In this document: positions 10,151 to 19,574 of the stretch, piece after piece
How the letters are laid out: each line of letters begins with the position of its first letter
How positions within the stretch are numbered: position 1 is the first letter of the stretch
Assembly (NCBI RefSeq): GCF_040219335.1
Contig: NZ_JAVJSQ010000005.1
Location: 186,001 to 250,000, forward strand
DNA: 64,000 bases
Direction of reading: 5' to 3'
Origin: Gimesia sp.
Lineage (GTDB): Bacteria; Planctomycetota; Planctomycetia; Planctomycetales; Planctomycetaceae
Program-made: the position numbers and the translations under genes
Notes under the pieces: generated by a model
Database searches by the model: none
What the model saw: only the letters and a program-made list of their open reading frames with translations
What the model was told of the DNA's origin: nothing

Positions 10151-13100
10151 ATGAGACGACTGTTGCTGTTGGCATTTGGATTCTTCTGCCTCGTTTCTGC
10201 GGTCGAGAAACGCACGCTGATCGCGGCGGAAGCGGACCTGAAGCAGGCTGAATTCTTCGAGAAACGGATTCGTCCGTTGCTGATTGCCGAGTGTTATGAC
10301 TGCCACAGTGAGGATTCGGTTGAGAGCGGGTTGCGGGTCGATTCGCTTTCAGGATTGATACGAGGGGGCGAGCGGGGACCTGCCCTGGTGCCGGGCAAGC
10401 CGAAAGAGAGCCTGCTGATCAGCGCGGTTCAGCACAGCGGTCAGCTGCATATGCCTCTGAAAGATAAGCTGAGCCAGAAGGCGATTGCCGATCTGATTCA
10501 ATGGGTTGAGGCAGGCGCTTACTGGCCAAACGCGAAACCGATCTCGGAAATCCGCAAAGAAGCCGCGGGGGAGACGGGGCCGCTGTTTACGGAAGCAGAG
10601 CAGGATTTCTGGGCCTTTCAACCGCCGCGGGAACCAGCGGTGCCACAAACTCGGAACCTGGAGTGGGCACAGCAGTCGCTGGATCAGTTTGTACTGGCGC
10701 GCCTGGAACAGGCGGACGCGGAACCGGCCTCACGCGCGGATAAGCGGACGCTGATCAGGCGGGCGACGTTCGATCTGATCGGCCTGCCTCCGACGAATAA
10801 GGAAGTCGAAGCATTTCTGGCCGACGATTCACCGGATGCGTTTGCGAAAGTGATTGACCGTCTGCTGGCATCACCGCGCTATGGTGAGCGCTGGGGGCGG
10901 CACTGGCTGGACGTGGCACGCTATGCCGATTCGAACGGTCTCGATGAAAACCTGTCGTACGCGAACGCGTTTCGCTATCGGGATTACGTGATCGCCGCCT
11001 TCAATCAGGATAAGCCTTTCGATCAGTTTGTACAGGAACAGCTGGCGGGGGACATTCTTGCGAATCAACCGGGGGCGGAAAACCGTCCCGAGAAAATCAC
11101 TGCGACCGGATTCCTGTCGATCGGGGCCAAGATGCTGGCCGAAGATGACCAGGTCAAAATGCAGATGGATATCATTGACGAACAGCTGGATACGGTGGGG
11201 CGGACTTTCATGGGGCTGACCCTGGGGTGTGCCCGCTGTCATTCGCATAAGTTCGATCCAATTCCGATAGAAGATTACTACTCGCTGGCGGGGATCTTCA
11301 AAAGCACGAAGACGATGGAGAACTTCAAGGTGGTCGCCCGCTGGCAGGAACAGATGCTGGCCAGTCCGGAAGAGATCCAGACACTGGAGCAGCAGCAACA
11401 GCAGATCGCGAAGCTGGATGCTGAGATCAAGCAGATCGTGAAACAGGCCGATGAACGGTTTCTGAATGCGGCGCGAAAGCGGTCCCGCGATTATCTGCTG
11501 GCGTCTGCGATTAAAAACTATCACGATCGACTGTTGAAATCGACTGGGCCGATTGGTGCCGACCCCGGTGCTTATAAGTCTCAAGCGGCAATCGTGGTCG
11601 AAGCAGAAAACTTTCAGACCGGTAACGTGAAGAAAGCGACAACCGGGTACGGCGAGGGAATTGGGGTCATCTACAACAAGGGGACGCTGCCCAACATTGC
11701 CGAGTATGAAATTGAGGTCCCGAAAGCCGGCCGCTATCAGTTGGAAATTCGCTATGCGGCGGCTCAGTCCCGGCCGGTGGAACTTTCGATCAACGGTGAG
11801 CTGGTCAAGAAAGATGCGGCCAGCGCGGTGACCGGCAGCTGGTATCCCAAGTCGCAAGAGTGGAAGGTGGAAGGTTTCTATGCATTGAAGCAGGGGAAGA
11901 ACCGGGTGCGGCTGGAGAGCAAGATCCCCTTTCCGCACATTGATAAGCTATTGATTGCGGAGCCCCGCACCGCGACAGAGCAGCCCGGAGGAGTGCTGGC
12001 TGAGATCCCGGTTCCGGAGAATCTGGTTTCAAGTCTGACGTTGCAGTGGGCCTCATTGATCAAGAAGTCTACCGAAGATCCGGATTCGCCGTTTGCTATC
12101 TGGAATCATCTGATTCAAAAAGGATCGGTGCCCGAAACGTTGAGTCCCAAATGGGAACGCTTCAGTGGATTGAATGAACTTCCGGAGAAAGAGCGGATTT
12201 TGAAAGCCGCTGCGCTTTACGGGGATCTGTTCGAGGAAGTGCTGGCAGAGTGGGAGGCTTATCAGAAAACGGATGCCGGGAAACAGGCGCAGGGACTGCC
12301 TGACCCACAGCGGGAAAAGCTGTGGCAGATGCTGACCAATGCGAATTCCCTGTTTGCCTTGCCTTCAGATCGGGAGACCTGGTATGCAGAGTCGGCTCAA
12401 AAGAAACTGACAGCCCGGCGTGAGCAGAAGAAAAAACAGGAAGCGGCTTTACCCGTCTACCCGACAGCGATGTCGGTCTCCGAGCAGAAGCCGGAAAACC
12501 TGAAAGTGCATTTGCGGGGCAGCCATTTCACGCTGGGGAAAGAGGTTCCCCGACAGTTCCTGCAGATCATTGAGGGCGAAGAGCAGACCCCCATCGATGA
12601 CCAGCACAGCGGTCGCCTGCAGCTGGCAGAGTGGCTGACCAGCGGTTCGCATCCGCTGACGGCCCGCGTGATGGTGAACCGGATCTGGCGATGGCACTTT
12701 GGTGACGGCCTGGTCAGAACGCCGGACAACTTCGGAAAACTGGGAGAACGTCCCACTCATCCGGAACTGCTGGACTGGCTGGCGGTGCAGTTTGTGAAAC
12801 AGGGCTGGTCGATCAAAGAGATGCATCGACTGATCATGCTTTCGTCGACGTATCAGATGAGCTCCGAATACAACCCGGAGCTGGCAGCACGTGATCCCCA
12901 GAACCGCCTGCTGTGGCGGGTGAACCGCAAGCGTCTGGAAGCAGAGGCGATCCGGGATTCGATTCTGAAGGTATGCGGCAATCTCGACCTGGAGATGGGC
13001 GGTTCGATGCTGGGGGTTGAGAACCGGAAGTATGTCACGAGTACGCGTAACGTCAATCCGGTGATGTATCAGACCAACCGGCGCTCGGTTTATCTGCCGA

Positions 13101-13489
13101 TTGTGAGAAGTGCTTTGTATGAAGTTTTGCAGGCCTTTGATTTTGCCGATCCGAGTGTGCTGTCCGGGAACCGGGTGCACACGACGGTCGCACCGCAGGC
13201 GTTATTCATGATGAACAGTGATTTTATCATGCAGCAGACCAGCGACTTCGCGGAGCAGGTGCTGCACGAGACGCACCTGGATCGGGCGGGGAAGGTCAAG
13301 CTGCTATACGAGCGGGTTTTCAGTCGACCAGCGAGCGAGTTAGAAGTGATGCGGGCTCTGGCGTACCTGGATCAGTACCGGCAGGAACTGGAGCCGCTGG
13401 AAATGACACCGGAAGAGCAGGAGCACCGGAGCTGGCAGAGTCTGTGCCGGGTGCTGATTTCTTCGAACGAGTTTCTGTTTGTGGATTGA
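10151..13489 (+). CDS. DUF1549/DUF1553 planctomycete cytochrome-type protein with CBM6/35-like insert
   Basis: An exported protein of 1,112 residues with the same architecture as the product of 1492-4476. A signal peptide ends near AEADL, followed by a PSCyt1 heme domain with CYDCH at residues 48-52. DUF1549 follows, with [12 protein letters not shown] and CARCHSHKFDP from residue 360. After a Gln-rich coiled coil (~410-440) comes a beta-sandwich (~475-625) resembling CBM6/CBM35-type carbohydrate-binding modules. DUF1553 (~835-1105) includes LMVNRIW-type and LFMMNSDF motifs. The inserted module differs from that of the first paralog while the flanking domains match, which suggests module exchange at a fixed position. 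The DUF1501 partner starts 39 bp downstream. The electron-transfer or lytic reaction is not established. Confidence 0.9.
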   Translation: MRRLLLLAFGFFCLVSAVEKRTLIAAEADLKQAEFFEKRIRPLLIAECYDCHSEDSVESGLRVDSLSGLIRGGERGPALVPGKPKESLLISAVQHSGQLHMPLKDKLSQKAIADLIQWVEAGAYWPNAKPISEIRKEAAGETGPLFTEAEQDFWAFQPPREPAVPQTRNLEWAQQSLDQFVLARLEQADAEPASRADKRTLIRRATFDLIGLPPTNKEVEAFLADDSPDAFAKVIDRLLASPRYGERWGRHWLDVARYADSNGLDENLSYANAFRYRDYVIAAFNQDKPFDQFVQEQLAGDILANQPGAENRPEKITATGFLSIGAKMLAEDDQVKMQMDIIDEQLDTVGRTFMGLTLGCARCHSHKFDPIPIEDYYSLAGIFKSTKTMENFKVVARWQEQMLASPEEIQTLEQQQQQIAKLDAEIKQIVKQADERFLNAARKRSRDYLLASAIKNYHDRLLKSTGPIGADPGAYKSQAAIVVEAENFQTGNVKKATTGYGEGIGVIYNKGTLPNIAEYEIEVPKAGRYQLEIRYAAAQSRPVELSINGELVKKDAASAVTGSWYPKSQEWKVEGFYALKQGKNRVRLESKIPFPHIDKLLIAEPRTATEQPGGVLAEIPVPENLVSSLTLQWASLIKKSTEDPDSPFAIWNHLIQKGSVPETLSPKWERFSGLNELPEKERILKAAALYGDLFEEVLAEWEAYQKTDAGKQAQGLPDPQREKLWQMLTNANSLFALPSDRETWYAESAQKKLTARREQKKKQEAALPVYPTAMSVSEQKPENLKVHLRGSHFTLGKEVPRQFLQIIEGEEQTPIDDQHSGRLQLAEWLTSGSHPLTARVMVNRIWRWHFGDGLVRTPDNFGKLGERPTHPELLDWLAVQFVKQGWSIKEMHRLIMLSSTYQMSSEYNPELAARDPQNRLLWRVNRKRLEAEAIRDSILKVCGNLDLEMGGSMLGVENRKYVTSTRNVNPVMYQTNRRSVYLPIVRSALYEVLQAFDFADPSVLSGNRVHTTVAPQALFMMNSDFIMQQTSDFAEQVLHETHLDRAGKVKLLYERVFSRPASELEVMRALAYLDQYRQELEPLEMTPEEQEHRSWQSLCRVLISSNEFLFVD

Positions 13490-13528
13490 GGGAAAATATC
13501 GCGGGAATGAAGATTCCCTCCGTATGAA

Positions 13529-14956
13529 ATGGAACGAGATATGAATCACGGAAACCATCATCAGGGACCGGCCAGGATCTCGCGGCGGGAAATGCTGCGG
13601 CGGAGTTCAGCCGGGTTTGGCAGTCTGGCACTGGCGGGGCTGCTGGGGAGCGAAAGTCAGGCGGCCGGAACGTCGCTGGCTCAGCAGCCGCACTTCGCGC
13701 CCAAAGCCAAACGCGTGATCTTTCTGTTCATGCACGGCGGTCCTTCGCACATGGATACGTTCGATTATAAACCCCAACTGCAGAAAGACAGCGGGAAGCC
13801 GCTCCCCTTTGATAAGCCCAGGATTTTTTCAGCCCAGACGGGCAACCTGCTCGGCTCTCCCTGGAAGTTTAAGCAGCATGGCGAGAGCGGCGCCTGGGTG
13901 AGCGAACTGTTTCCGCATGTGGCGGGCTGCGTGGACGACCTGTGTATTATCAACTCGATGTATGGTTCGAATTCGCGGCACGGCGGGGCGTTGCTCGAGC
14001 TGCACACCGGGAGCGACACGTTTGTGCGTCCGAGTATGGGGTCGTGGATTACTTACGGACTGGGATCGGAGAACCAGGATCTGCCCGGCTTCATCACGGT
14101 CTGTCCGACGCTGACGCATGGGGGGGTGAATGCCTACAGCTCGTCGTTTCTGCCGGCCGATTACCAGGGGACGCCGATCGGTAATGCGAGTATTCCTGCG
14201 GACAAGGCACTGATTCCGTTTATCAAAAACAAGAGCGGTGTGCCGCTGGCGACGCAACGGATGGAACTCAATTTTCTGCAGCAGATGAACCGGGAGCACC
14301 TGAGCGAAGCGGGTCCTGATGCGGCGTTGGAGGGGCGGATCAACTCGTTCGAACTGGCGTACCGGATGCAGACGACGGCCCCGGAACTGCAGGACATCAG
14401 TGATGAGTCAGAAGCGACCCAGAAGATGTATGGACTGGGTAACGACGTGACGAAAAACTTCGGACGGCAGTGTCTGATGGCGCGGCGGTTCGCGGAGCGG
14501 GGCGTACGGTTCGTGCAGATTACGCATAGTTACAAGTGGGATCAGCATTCCGGATTGAAGACCGCGTTGCCACGAAACTGTCAGGAAGTGGATCAGCCGA
14601 TTGCGGCCCTGATTAAAGATCTGAAATCACGGGGTCTGCTGGAAGACACGCTGGTGCTCTGGGGAGGCGAGTTTGGTCGGACCCCTGTGAGCCAGGGGGC
14701 AGACGGCCGGGACCATAACCCGCAGGGCTACACCATGTGGCTGGCCGGGGGCGGAATCAAAGGGGGCCTGCAGTACGGTGCCACGGACGACTATGGTTAT
14801 TACGCCGTGAAGGACAAGATTCACGTGCATGATCTGCACGCCACGATGCTGCATCTGCTGGGCCTGGATCATAAACGGCTGACGTACAAATTTGCCGGAC
14901 GGGACTTCCGGCTGACAGACATTCATGGCGAGGTGATGTACGACCTGTTTGCCTGA
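13529..14956 (+). CDS. DUF1501 domain-containing exported protein (second copy)
   Basis: A DUF1501 protein of 475 residues, paralogous to the product of 4538-5947. It opens with a twin-arginine signal (ISRREMLRRSSAGFGSLALA). The same motifs appear in order: [47 protein letters not shown] and [15 protein letters not shown], ending in [21 protein letters not shown] 13529 and ATG 13541 (MNHGN) are both possible starts, and neither has a strong ribosome site. It follows its DUF1549/DUF1553 partner at 39 bp and precedes an Ldh2-type dehydrogenase by 54 bp, so all three may share one transcript. Confidence 0.9.
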   Translation: MERDMNHGNHHQGPARISRREMLRRSSAGFGSLALAGLLGSESQAAGTSLAQQPHFAPKAKRVIFLFMHGGPSHMDTFDYKPQLQKDSGKPLPFDKPRIFSAQTGNLLGSPWKFKQHGESGAWVSELFPHVAGCVDDLCIINSMYGSNSRHGGALLELHTGSDTFVRPSMGSWITYGLGSENQDLPGFITVCPTLTHGGVNAYSSSFLPADYQGTPIGNASIPADKALIPFIKNKSGVPLATQRMELNFLQQMNREHLSEAGPDAALEGRINSFELAYRMQTTAPELQDISDESEATQKMYGLGNDVTKNFGRQCLMARRFAERGVRFVQITHSYKWDQHSGLKTALPRNCQEVDQPIAALIKDLKSRGLLEDTLVLWGGEFGRTPVSQGADGRDHNPQGYTMWLAGGGIKGGLQYGATDDYGYYAVKDKIHVHDLHATMLHLLGLDHKRLTYKFAGRDFRLTDIHGEVMYDLFA

Positions 14957-15010
14957 GAACGTTTCGCGTCCCGGTTGATGCGGGGCACAAAGTGATAGAC
15001 GAGGTGTGTT

Positions 15011-16135
15011 TTGCCACAGATTGAAGTTGAAAGTGCGTTGGTCGATGCGACACAGTTGAAGCGGTTCTGTCTGCAACTGCTGACCGAGGCGGATCTGCAT
15101 CCGGAAGAAGCGGAGCTGGTGGCAGACTCGCTGGTGGAATCGAATCTGCGCGGCATCGATTCGCATGGTGTAGCGCGGCTGCCGCACTACCTGGAGCGGA
15201 TCAGGCAGCAAAGCATTAAGGCTCGCCCGACGATGCAGTGGGAGCCACTGGGCGAGGCCGTAGGCCGGGTTGACGGCGATCATGGACTGGGCCAACTGGC
15301 GATGGTGAAAGCTGCTGACCATGCGGTTGAGCTGGCGCGGGGCTCTGGTGCCGGCTGGGTTTCGATCTGTAATTCTTCGCATTGCGGTGCGCTGGCTTAT
15401 TATGGTTTGCGGATTGCCCGGGAGGGAATGATCGGCTTTGTGTTTACGCACGTCGATCCGATGGTCACGCCCCATGGTTCAGCGGAGCCCTTCTGTGGGA
15501 CGAACCCGGTCTGCATTACGGCACCCGGAAAATATGAGCAGTCGTTGTGCCTGGATATGGCGACGAGTATCACGCCCTGGAATACGGTGGCCAATGCTGC
15601 GACGGAAGGGGTTTCGATTCCGAGCGGCTGGGCCCTGGATGCCAACGGAGAGGGGACGACCGATCCGAATCAAGTCGCTGCTCTGTTTCCCTTTGGCGGG
15701 TTTAAAGGTTCCGGTCTGGGGCTGTTGATTGACGTGCTCTGTGCGCTGCTGGGCGGTGCACCGATTGGGCCGGATATCCCGAAAATGTATGGCGATCTTT
15801 CCCAGCGACGGTTACTGGGCGGCCTGGTGGGAGCGATTGACATCAGCCGGTTTACGGATGTGTCCGGATTCCAGGATCGCATTGCCGAGATCATTCAGCG
15901 CTGGGGGGCTTTGAAACCCCTGACAACCGGGGAGAAGGTCTTGTATCCCGGTGAGCCAGAAGCTTTGAAGCGGGAAGAGCGTCTGCAGACGGGGATTCCC
16001 GTGGGGCTCAAATTAATCACACAGTTCAACGCACTGGCAGAACAACGTGGATTGCAGCCATTAGAAGTGGAGACTTCTGTCGCTGAGGAATGCACTTCCG
16101 CAGTGACATCCTCAACGACGGAATCGGTGAGCTGA
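15011..16135 (+). CDS. Ldh2-family malate/L-lactate/ureidoglycolate-type dehydrogenase
   Basis: An NAD(P)-dependent 2-hydroxyacid oxidoreductase of the Ldh2 (malate/L-sulfolactate/ureidoglycolate dehydrogenase) fold, cytoplasmic, 374 residues. Family motifs are ESNLRGIDSHGVARLPHYL, WVSICNSSHCGALAYYGL (catalytic-histidine region), PMVTPHGSAEPFCGTNPV and FPFGGFKGSGLGLLIDVL. The start is a TTG with GAGGTG 4 bp upstream; no ATG fits. The last ~45 residues beyond the fold are low-complexity and Thr/Ser-rich. The substrate cannot be decided from sequence: malate, L-lactate, sulfolactate or a sugar acid are all possible. Its place after a DUF1549/DUF1553-DUF1501 pair suggests a role in catabolism of the product. 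Confidence 0.85.
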   Translation: MPQIEVESALVDATQLKRFCLQLLTEADLHPEEAELVADSLVESNLRGIDSHGVARLPHYLERIRQQSIKARPTMQWEPLGEAVGRVDGDHGLGQLAMVKAADHAVELARGSGAGWVSICNSSHCGALAYYGLRIAREGMIGFVFTHVDPMVTPHGSAEPFCGTNPVCITAPGKYEQSLCLDMATSITPWNTVANAATEGVSIPSGWALDANGEGTTDPNQVAALFPFGGFKGSGLGLLIDVLCALLGGAPIGPDIPKMYGDLSQRRLLGGLVGAIDISRFTDVSGFQDRIAEIIQRWGALKPLTTGEKVLYPGEPEALKREERLQTGIPVGLKLITQFNALAEQRGLQPLEVETSVAEECTSAVTSSTTESVS

Positions 16136-16145
16136 GAGTGCCCGT

Positions 16146-16802
16146 TTACTCTTTAGACTCTGCGGGCTGTTTGAGCATTTCATCAATGTAAGGGATGATG
16201 TGTTTATCGTAAGTGAAACCCTCTTTCCCGTATTCCTGTTTTTCATTATCGAAGCGTTTGGCCAGCTTCCCATCGGGGCCATAAACGTAGGCTGCGGGGA
16301 TTGAGGCGAGATCAATTTTCTCATACAGATCCATGTCAGGAGTGCTGGAGATGATGTTGATGATCTCCGCATTGTGTTTGGTGTAGAACTCCATCAGCTC
16401 CTCCTTGTTAGATTCGGGGGGGGAGTCCTTACTGCCATCGTAATTCATGTTGTAGGAAACACAGACGACCTTTTCCGGGTATTTTTTCTGCAGTTCGACG
16501 AGGTGAGGGAACTCGGCGATGCAGGGCTCGCACCAGGTGGACCAGAGGTCAACGACCACGACTTTTCCTTTTTGTTTCTGAACGAATTCCTGTACCTGAT
16601 CCCAGTTGGCGATTTCCGCGGTTACTCCGTTCTCTGCGAACGTCTGGGCTCCAGGGATGGCAGGGGCCGGTGATTCTGTTTTTGCAACAGCGGTTTCAGC
16701 AGCAGGTGTCTCCTCCGGTGTGGAATCTGCGGTCGGCGTTTCCTGGCTGCAGGCGGAGAGAAGGGCGAGTGAGATCGCGAATACAAGCGGTTTGAATGAC
16801 AT
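16146..16802 (-). CDS. TlpA-like thioredoxin-fold lipoprotein
   Basis: An exported lipoprotein of 218 residues, with a signal peptide and lipobox LLSAC (Cys18). A Pro/Thr/Glu-rich linker (~20-50) follows, then a TlpA/ResA-like thioredoxin fold with WCEPC (Cys91, Cys94). A cis-Pro-type segment ASIPAAYVYGPDG lies near residue 170. Such proteins keep cysteines of cytochrome c or other exported proteins reduced. The gene lies 44 bp downstream of the di-heme cytochrome gene on the same strand, so maturation of CxxCH proteins is a reasonable role (inference). It converges on the Ldh2-type gene with only 10 bp between stops. Confidence 0.88.
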   Translation of the reverse strand: MSFKPLVFAISLALLSACSQETPTADSTPEETPAAETAVAKTESPAPAIPGAQTFAENGVTAEIANWDQVQEFVQKQKGKVVVVDLWSTWCEPCIAEFPHLVELQKKYPEKVVCVSYNMNYDGSKDSPPESNKEELMEFYTKHNAEIINIISSTPDMDLYEKIDLASIPAAYVYGPDGKLAKRFDNEKQEYGKEGFTYDKHIIPYIDEMLKQPAESKE

Positions 16803-16846
16803 GCGTCAGATCTTTCGTGGTGTGTGAATTAAGTGTCGTGGGGCGT

Positions 16847-18703
16847 CTATTTGTTAACTTTCACCAGTCCGGCGGCTTCTGCCTGCGGGACCGGATCTTC
16901 ATAGGGGAGGGCTTTCAGAAACTCGATGAGGTCAGCCCGTTCCTGTTTGGAGAGCTGGCTGGTAACGCCGTGCTGGTCGTCATGGTTATAGACGGTCAGG
17001 ACTTCCTCGAGGGTCTGTGCTTTTCCGTGGGACAGATAGGGAGCGGTGCGATAGACGCCCAGCAGAGTAGGGGTGTCATATTCGGGCCCCATCAGTTCGC
17101 CGGGGTTATCGATGGCGGTGCCCACGTTGTGCCGAATGATTTTATCGGTGGGATTCGAATCGGAATAGAAGGGGCCGGAATGACAGGTGGCGCACTTCGT
17201 CTGTTTCGAAAAGAAGAGCTCACGTCCCCGTTGGGCAGCCGGGCTGAGCCCCTGTTTGGCGTAAGGGCTGAGAGTGAATTCGTGTGTGTTGGAATAGGCG
17301 GCCATCGCATCCAATGCCTGGGAAAGTCCTTTGTTGGGAGCTTTGAGGGAATCATTGATTCTGCCAGTGACCAGTCCCCGTCCCTGCATCAGAGGGCCGC
17401 GGATGGTGTGCTCGAAATCCTGGACTTCATCCCGGTCGGCAGACCAGTGAATTGGATGAGTCCAGGCCATGCCAGCCAGAGATTGAGTGTTCCGCAAGCC
17501 TTCGGGGTTGTGCCAGGTTTTGCCGTCAGGTTGTCCATCGGGATGACAGCTGGCGCAGGAGATCCAGAGGCGGCTCGACATGGGCTGTAGGGCGGTATAG
17601 AACAGACGTTTGCCGAGGAGTACTTCTTCGCTGTGTGGATTCTCGGTGACAGCGATCGTGGCTCGTCTTTGCAGTGTATTTGTATCGTAGGCGACGATGT
17701 TAAAGTCGAGTGCGTTGTAAATGTAAAATGTTTTTCCATCGGGCGCGACGCGGACCCCGCGGGGATTATGTCCCAGATTCAGCCGGGCCCGGAATGTCAG
17801 TTCGCGGTAGTCGTCGTCGATGACATTGCAGACGAACATGTCGTCGGTGCCGGCGAAGACAACGAAGAAGGTTTTGCCGTCGGGGGTAATCGCGGTGTCC
17901 CAGGGGTTGGAAGTTACCCGGGCTCCCTGGAAGGAGTCCATGGGAATCTTCTTGCGGCGTGAGCCATCGGCGGGTTTGGTATCTACGATGGTGACGATGG
18001 GAAAGATCGAGCCGGCACCGTGGGCAACGGTAATTCGCGAGCGAATGTGTGGCAGATACGCTTTGGCCCGTCGGGGGTGCAGGGTGATCTGACGAGCGAG
18101 ATTGTCTGTGCTGCCGCCTTCCCATTCATCGATGGTCTTGCCGGTTTTTGCGTCAGTCTGACGGACCAGTGCGGTGTAGTACTCGGTAGAAAACAGGCTC
18201 TGGTCATCGTTGGAAATCGCCAGGCCTTTAACATGCTGGCCTACTGAAAACTCGTTGCTGACGCTTTGGGTTTTCGTATTGATCTCTACGATGCGGCCCG
18301 GATAATCCAGGGTCACGTAGACCTTGTCGCCTGTTGAAGTGGAGACGATGCCGTAGGGTTCATCAAAGACTTCTGTCTGTCCGAGTTGTTTGCCGGTATC
18401 TGCATCAAGGAAGACCACGACGTCATCATCGTAGACGGCGGTCGCTATCTTGTGTGTGTCACCCAGAAAGGTGACGCCTTCAGGGTGTCGGCCGACTTTG
18501 ATTTCATGTACTTTTTTGTTTTTGTCCAGGTCGATGATCGATACCGTTTCGCTGTCTCGGTTCGAGCAGGCAAGCAGTTTGCCGTCAGTCGAAATGTCGA
18601 GCAGGCTGCTGGAACTGCCGGCGAGTGTTGGCCGGGGGGCGAAACTCAACAGTGTAAGTATAAGAGGCAGGGTAAAGCGAACGTACCTGGCACAGAGAAA
18701 CAT
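16847..18703 (-). CDS. YVTN beta-propeller / di-heme cytochrome c protein
   Basis: An exported protein of 618 residues with a signal peptide ending around PTLAG. Residues ~30-370 form a seven-bladed YVTN/LVIVD-type beta-propeller, with repeats such as SIIDLDKNKKVHEIKVGRHP. The C-terminal half is related to di-heme cytochrome c peroxidase/MauG, with CASCH near residue 382 and CATCH near 505. It probably transfers electrons or oxidises a substrate in the periplasm; peroxidase activity is not shown. The TlpA-like lipoprotein follows at 44 bp in the same direction. A terminator at 18763-18792 separates it from the upstream gene. Confidence 0.85.
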   Translation of the reverse strand: MFLCARYVRFTLPLILTLLSFAPRPTLAGSSSSLLDISTDGKLLACSNRDSETVSIIDLDKNKKVHEIKVGRHPEGVTFLGDTHKIATAVYDDDVVVFLDADTGKQLGQTEVFDEPYGIVSTSTGDKVYVTLDYPGRIVEINTKTQSVSNEFSVGQHVKGLAISNDDQSLFSTEYYTALVRQTDAKTGKTIDEWEGGSTDNLARQITLHPRRAKAYLPHIRSRITVAHGAGSIFPIVTIVDTKPADGSRRKKIPMDSFQGARVTSNPWDTAITPDGKTFFVVFAGTDDMFVCNVIDDDYRELTFRARLNLGHNPRGVRVAPDGKTFYIYNALDFNIVAYDTNTLQRRATIAVTENPHSEEVLLGKRLFYTALQPMSSRLWISCASCHPDGQPDGKTWHNPEGLRNTQSLAGMAWTHPIHWSADRDEVQDFEHTIRGPLMQGRGLVTGRINDSLKAPNKGLSQALDAMAAYSNTHEFTLSPYAKQGLSPAAQRGRELFFSKQTKCATCHSGPFYSDSNPTDKIIRHNVGTAIDNPGELMGPEYDTPTLLGVYRTAPYLSHGKAQTLEEVLTVYNHDDQHGVTSQLSKQERADLIEFLKALPYEDPVPQAEAAGLVKVNK

Positions 18704-18762
18704 GGAGACCCCTTTAACAAATGTGAGGATTCGTTCCGGGCGGGAGAAGGCAGGAATTATAA

Positions 18763-18792
18763 ACCCCGCTCACCCGGAAGGGTAAGCGGGGT
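18763..18792 (-). terminator. Rho-independent terminator of the thioredoxin-like gene
   Basis: 13-bp arms (accccgctcaccc / gggtaagcggggt, one mismatch) enclose a ggaa loop. Read on the minus strand the hairpin is followed by TTTATAATT. It lies 32 bp after the stop of the minus-strand gene that ends at 18825. Confidence 0.88.
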
Positions 18793-18824
18793 CAGCTCAT
18801 TCAATAATCGGTTCTTCCGGAGCC

Positions 18825-19379
18825 TTATTTCAGGATCTTGGAAGTTTCGTTGACGAGAGTATCGATTTTGTCTTTGGACAGATCACCCTTCTTGAAAGCG
18901 TGATTGACTTTGACTTTGCTGTTAACCCACATCAGTACGGTGATGTCGGCGTCTTTGGAAATCTTGTAAGAAGACGGACCGGCCTGACCTTCGAAGTTGG
19001 TCAGCGGTGTGTTTTTGATCTTCTTGCTGTCAGCAATTTTCTTCAGCTCAGAGCTGGACTTGTCGGCATCGTCGGTCAGATGCACAACGAAGGCAGCCAT
19101 TTTCTTGTCGCGGTTTTGGCCAACTTTTTCGTCGATTTTTGCGATCAGTTCCTGAACGTTGCCGTCCATTTCCCGAGCGAAGATGTTGACGACAGGACGT
19201 CCGCCGTACTGGCAGCGATAGCACAGAGACTTTCCAGCATTGGGGCCGGTGCAGTCGTTAACTGTGTAGGCGCCGACACGGCTGCCAACTTCGATTCCGG
19301 ATTTAACTTCTGCTGCAGTGCTGACAGAACCAGCTGCAACGAGCATCAATGCGACTGTAAGTGAAAGCAGTCTCTTCAT
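18825..19379 (-). CDS. Secreted thioredoxin-like protein with CYRC motif
   Basis: A small exported protein of 184 residues. The start is ATG 19379, with GGAG closely upstream and a clean signal peptide (MKRLLSLTVALMLVAAGSVS). The mature part resembles a thioredoxin/peroxiredoxin-like fold. Cys53 and Cys56 sit in GKSLCYRCQYGGRPVVNIF, where a redox CxxC would be expected, but the spacing and context are not those of classical thioredoxin. It ends in a helical KDKIDTLVNETSKILK tail. It is monocistronic, with its own terminator downstream. A role in periplasmic redox homeostasis is inference; the family is otherwise uncharacterised to me. Confidence 0.8.
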   Translation of the reverse strand: MKRLLSLTVALMLVAAGSVSTAAEVKSGIEVGSRVGAYTVNDCTGPNAGKSLCYRCQYGGRPVVNIFAREMDGNVQELIAKIDEKVGQNRDKKMAAFVVHLTDDADKSSSELKKIADSKKIKNTPLTNFEGQAGPSSYKISKDADITVLMWVNSKVKVNHAFKKGDLSKDKIDTLVNETSKILK

Positions 19380-19574
19380 GTATTTCTCCTCGTTTTCCAA
19401 TGCTTGAAAAAAAAAATGTGTCCCTGCCAATGCAGGCGATACGTCACGACTGACGTATGCGGTAATTTTAAATTTTGCTCAATCGGAGTGCAAATGAACG
19501 GCCAATTTTTCTATTTGTCTCAAAAACACTCCTTCATCAATTCTTCACTTCAACCCCCGTCTGACGCTGTCATT

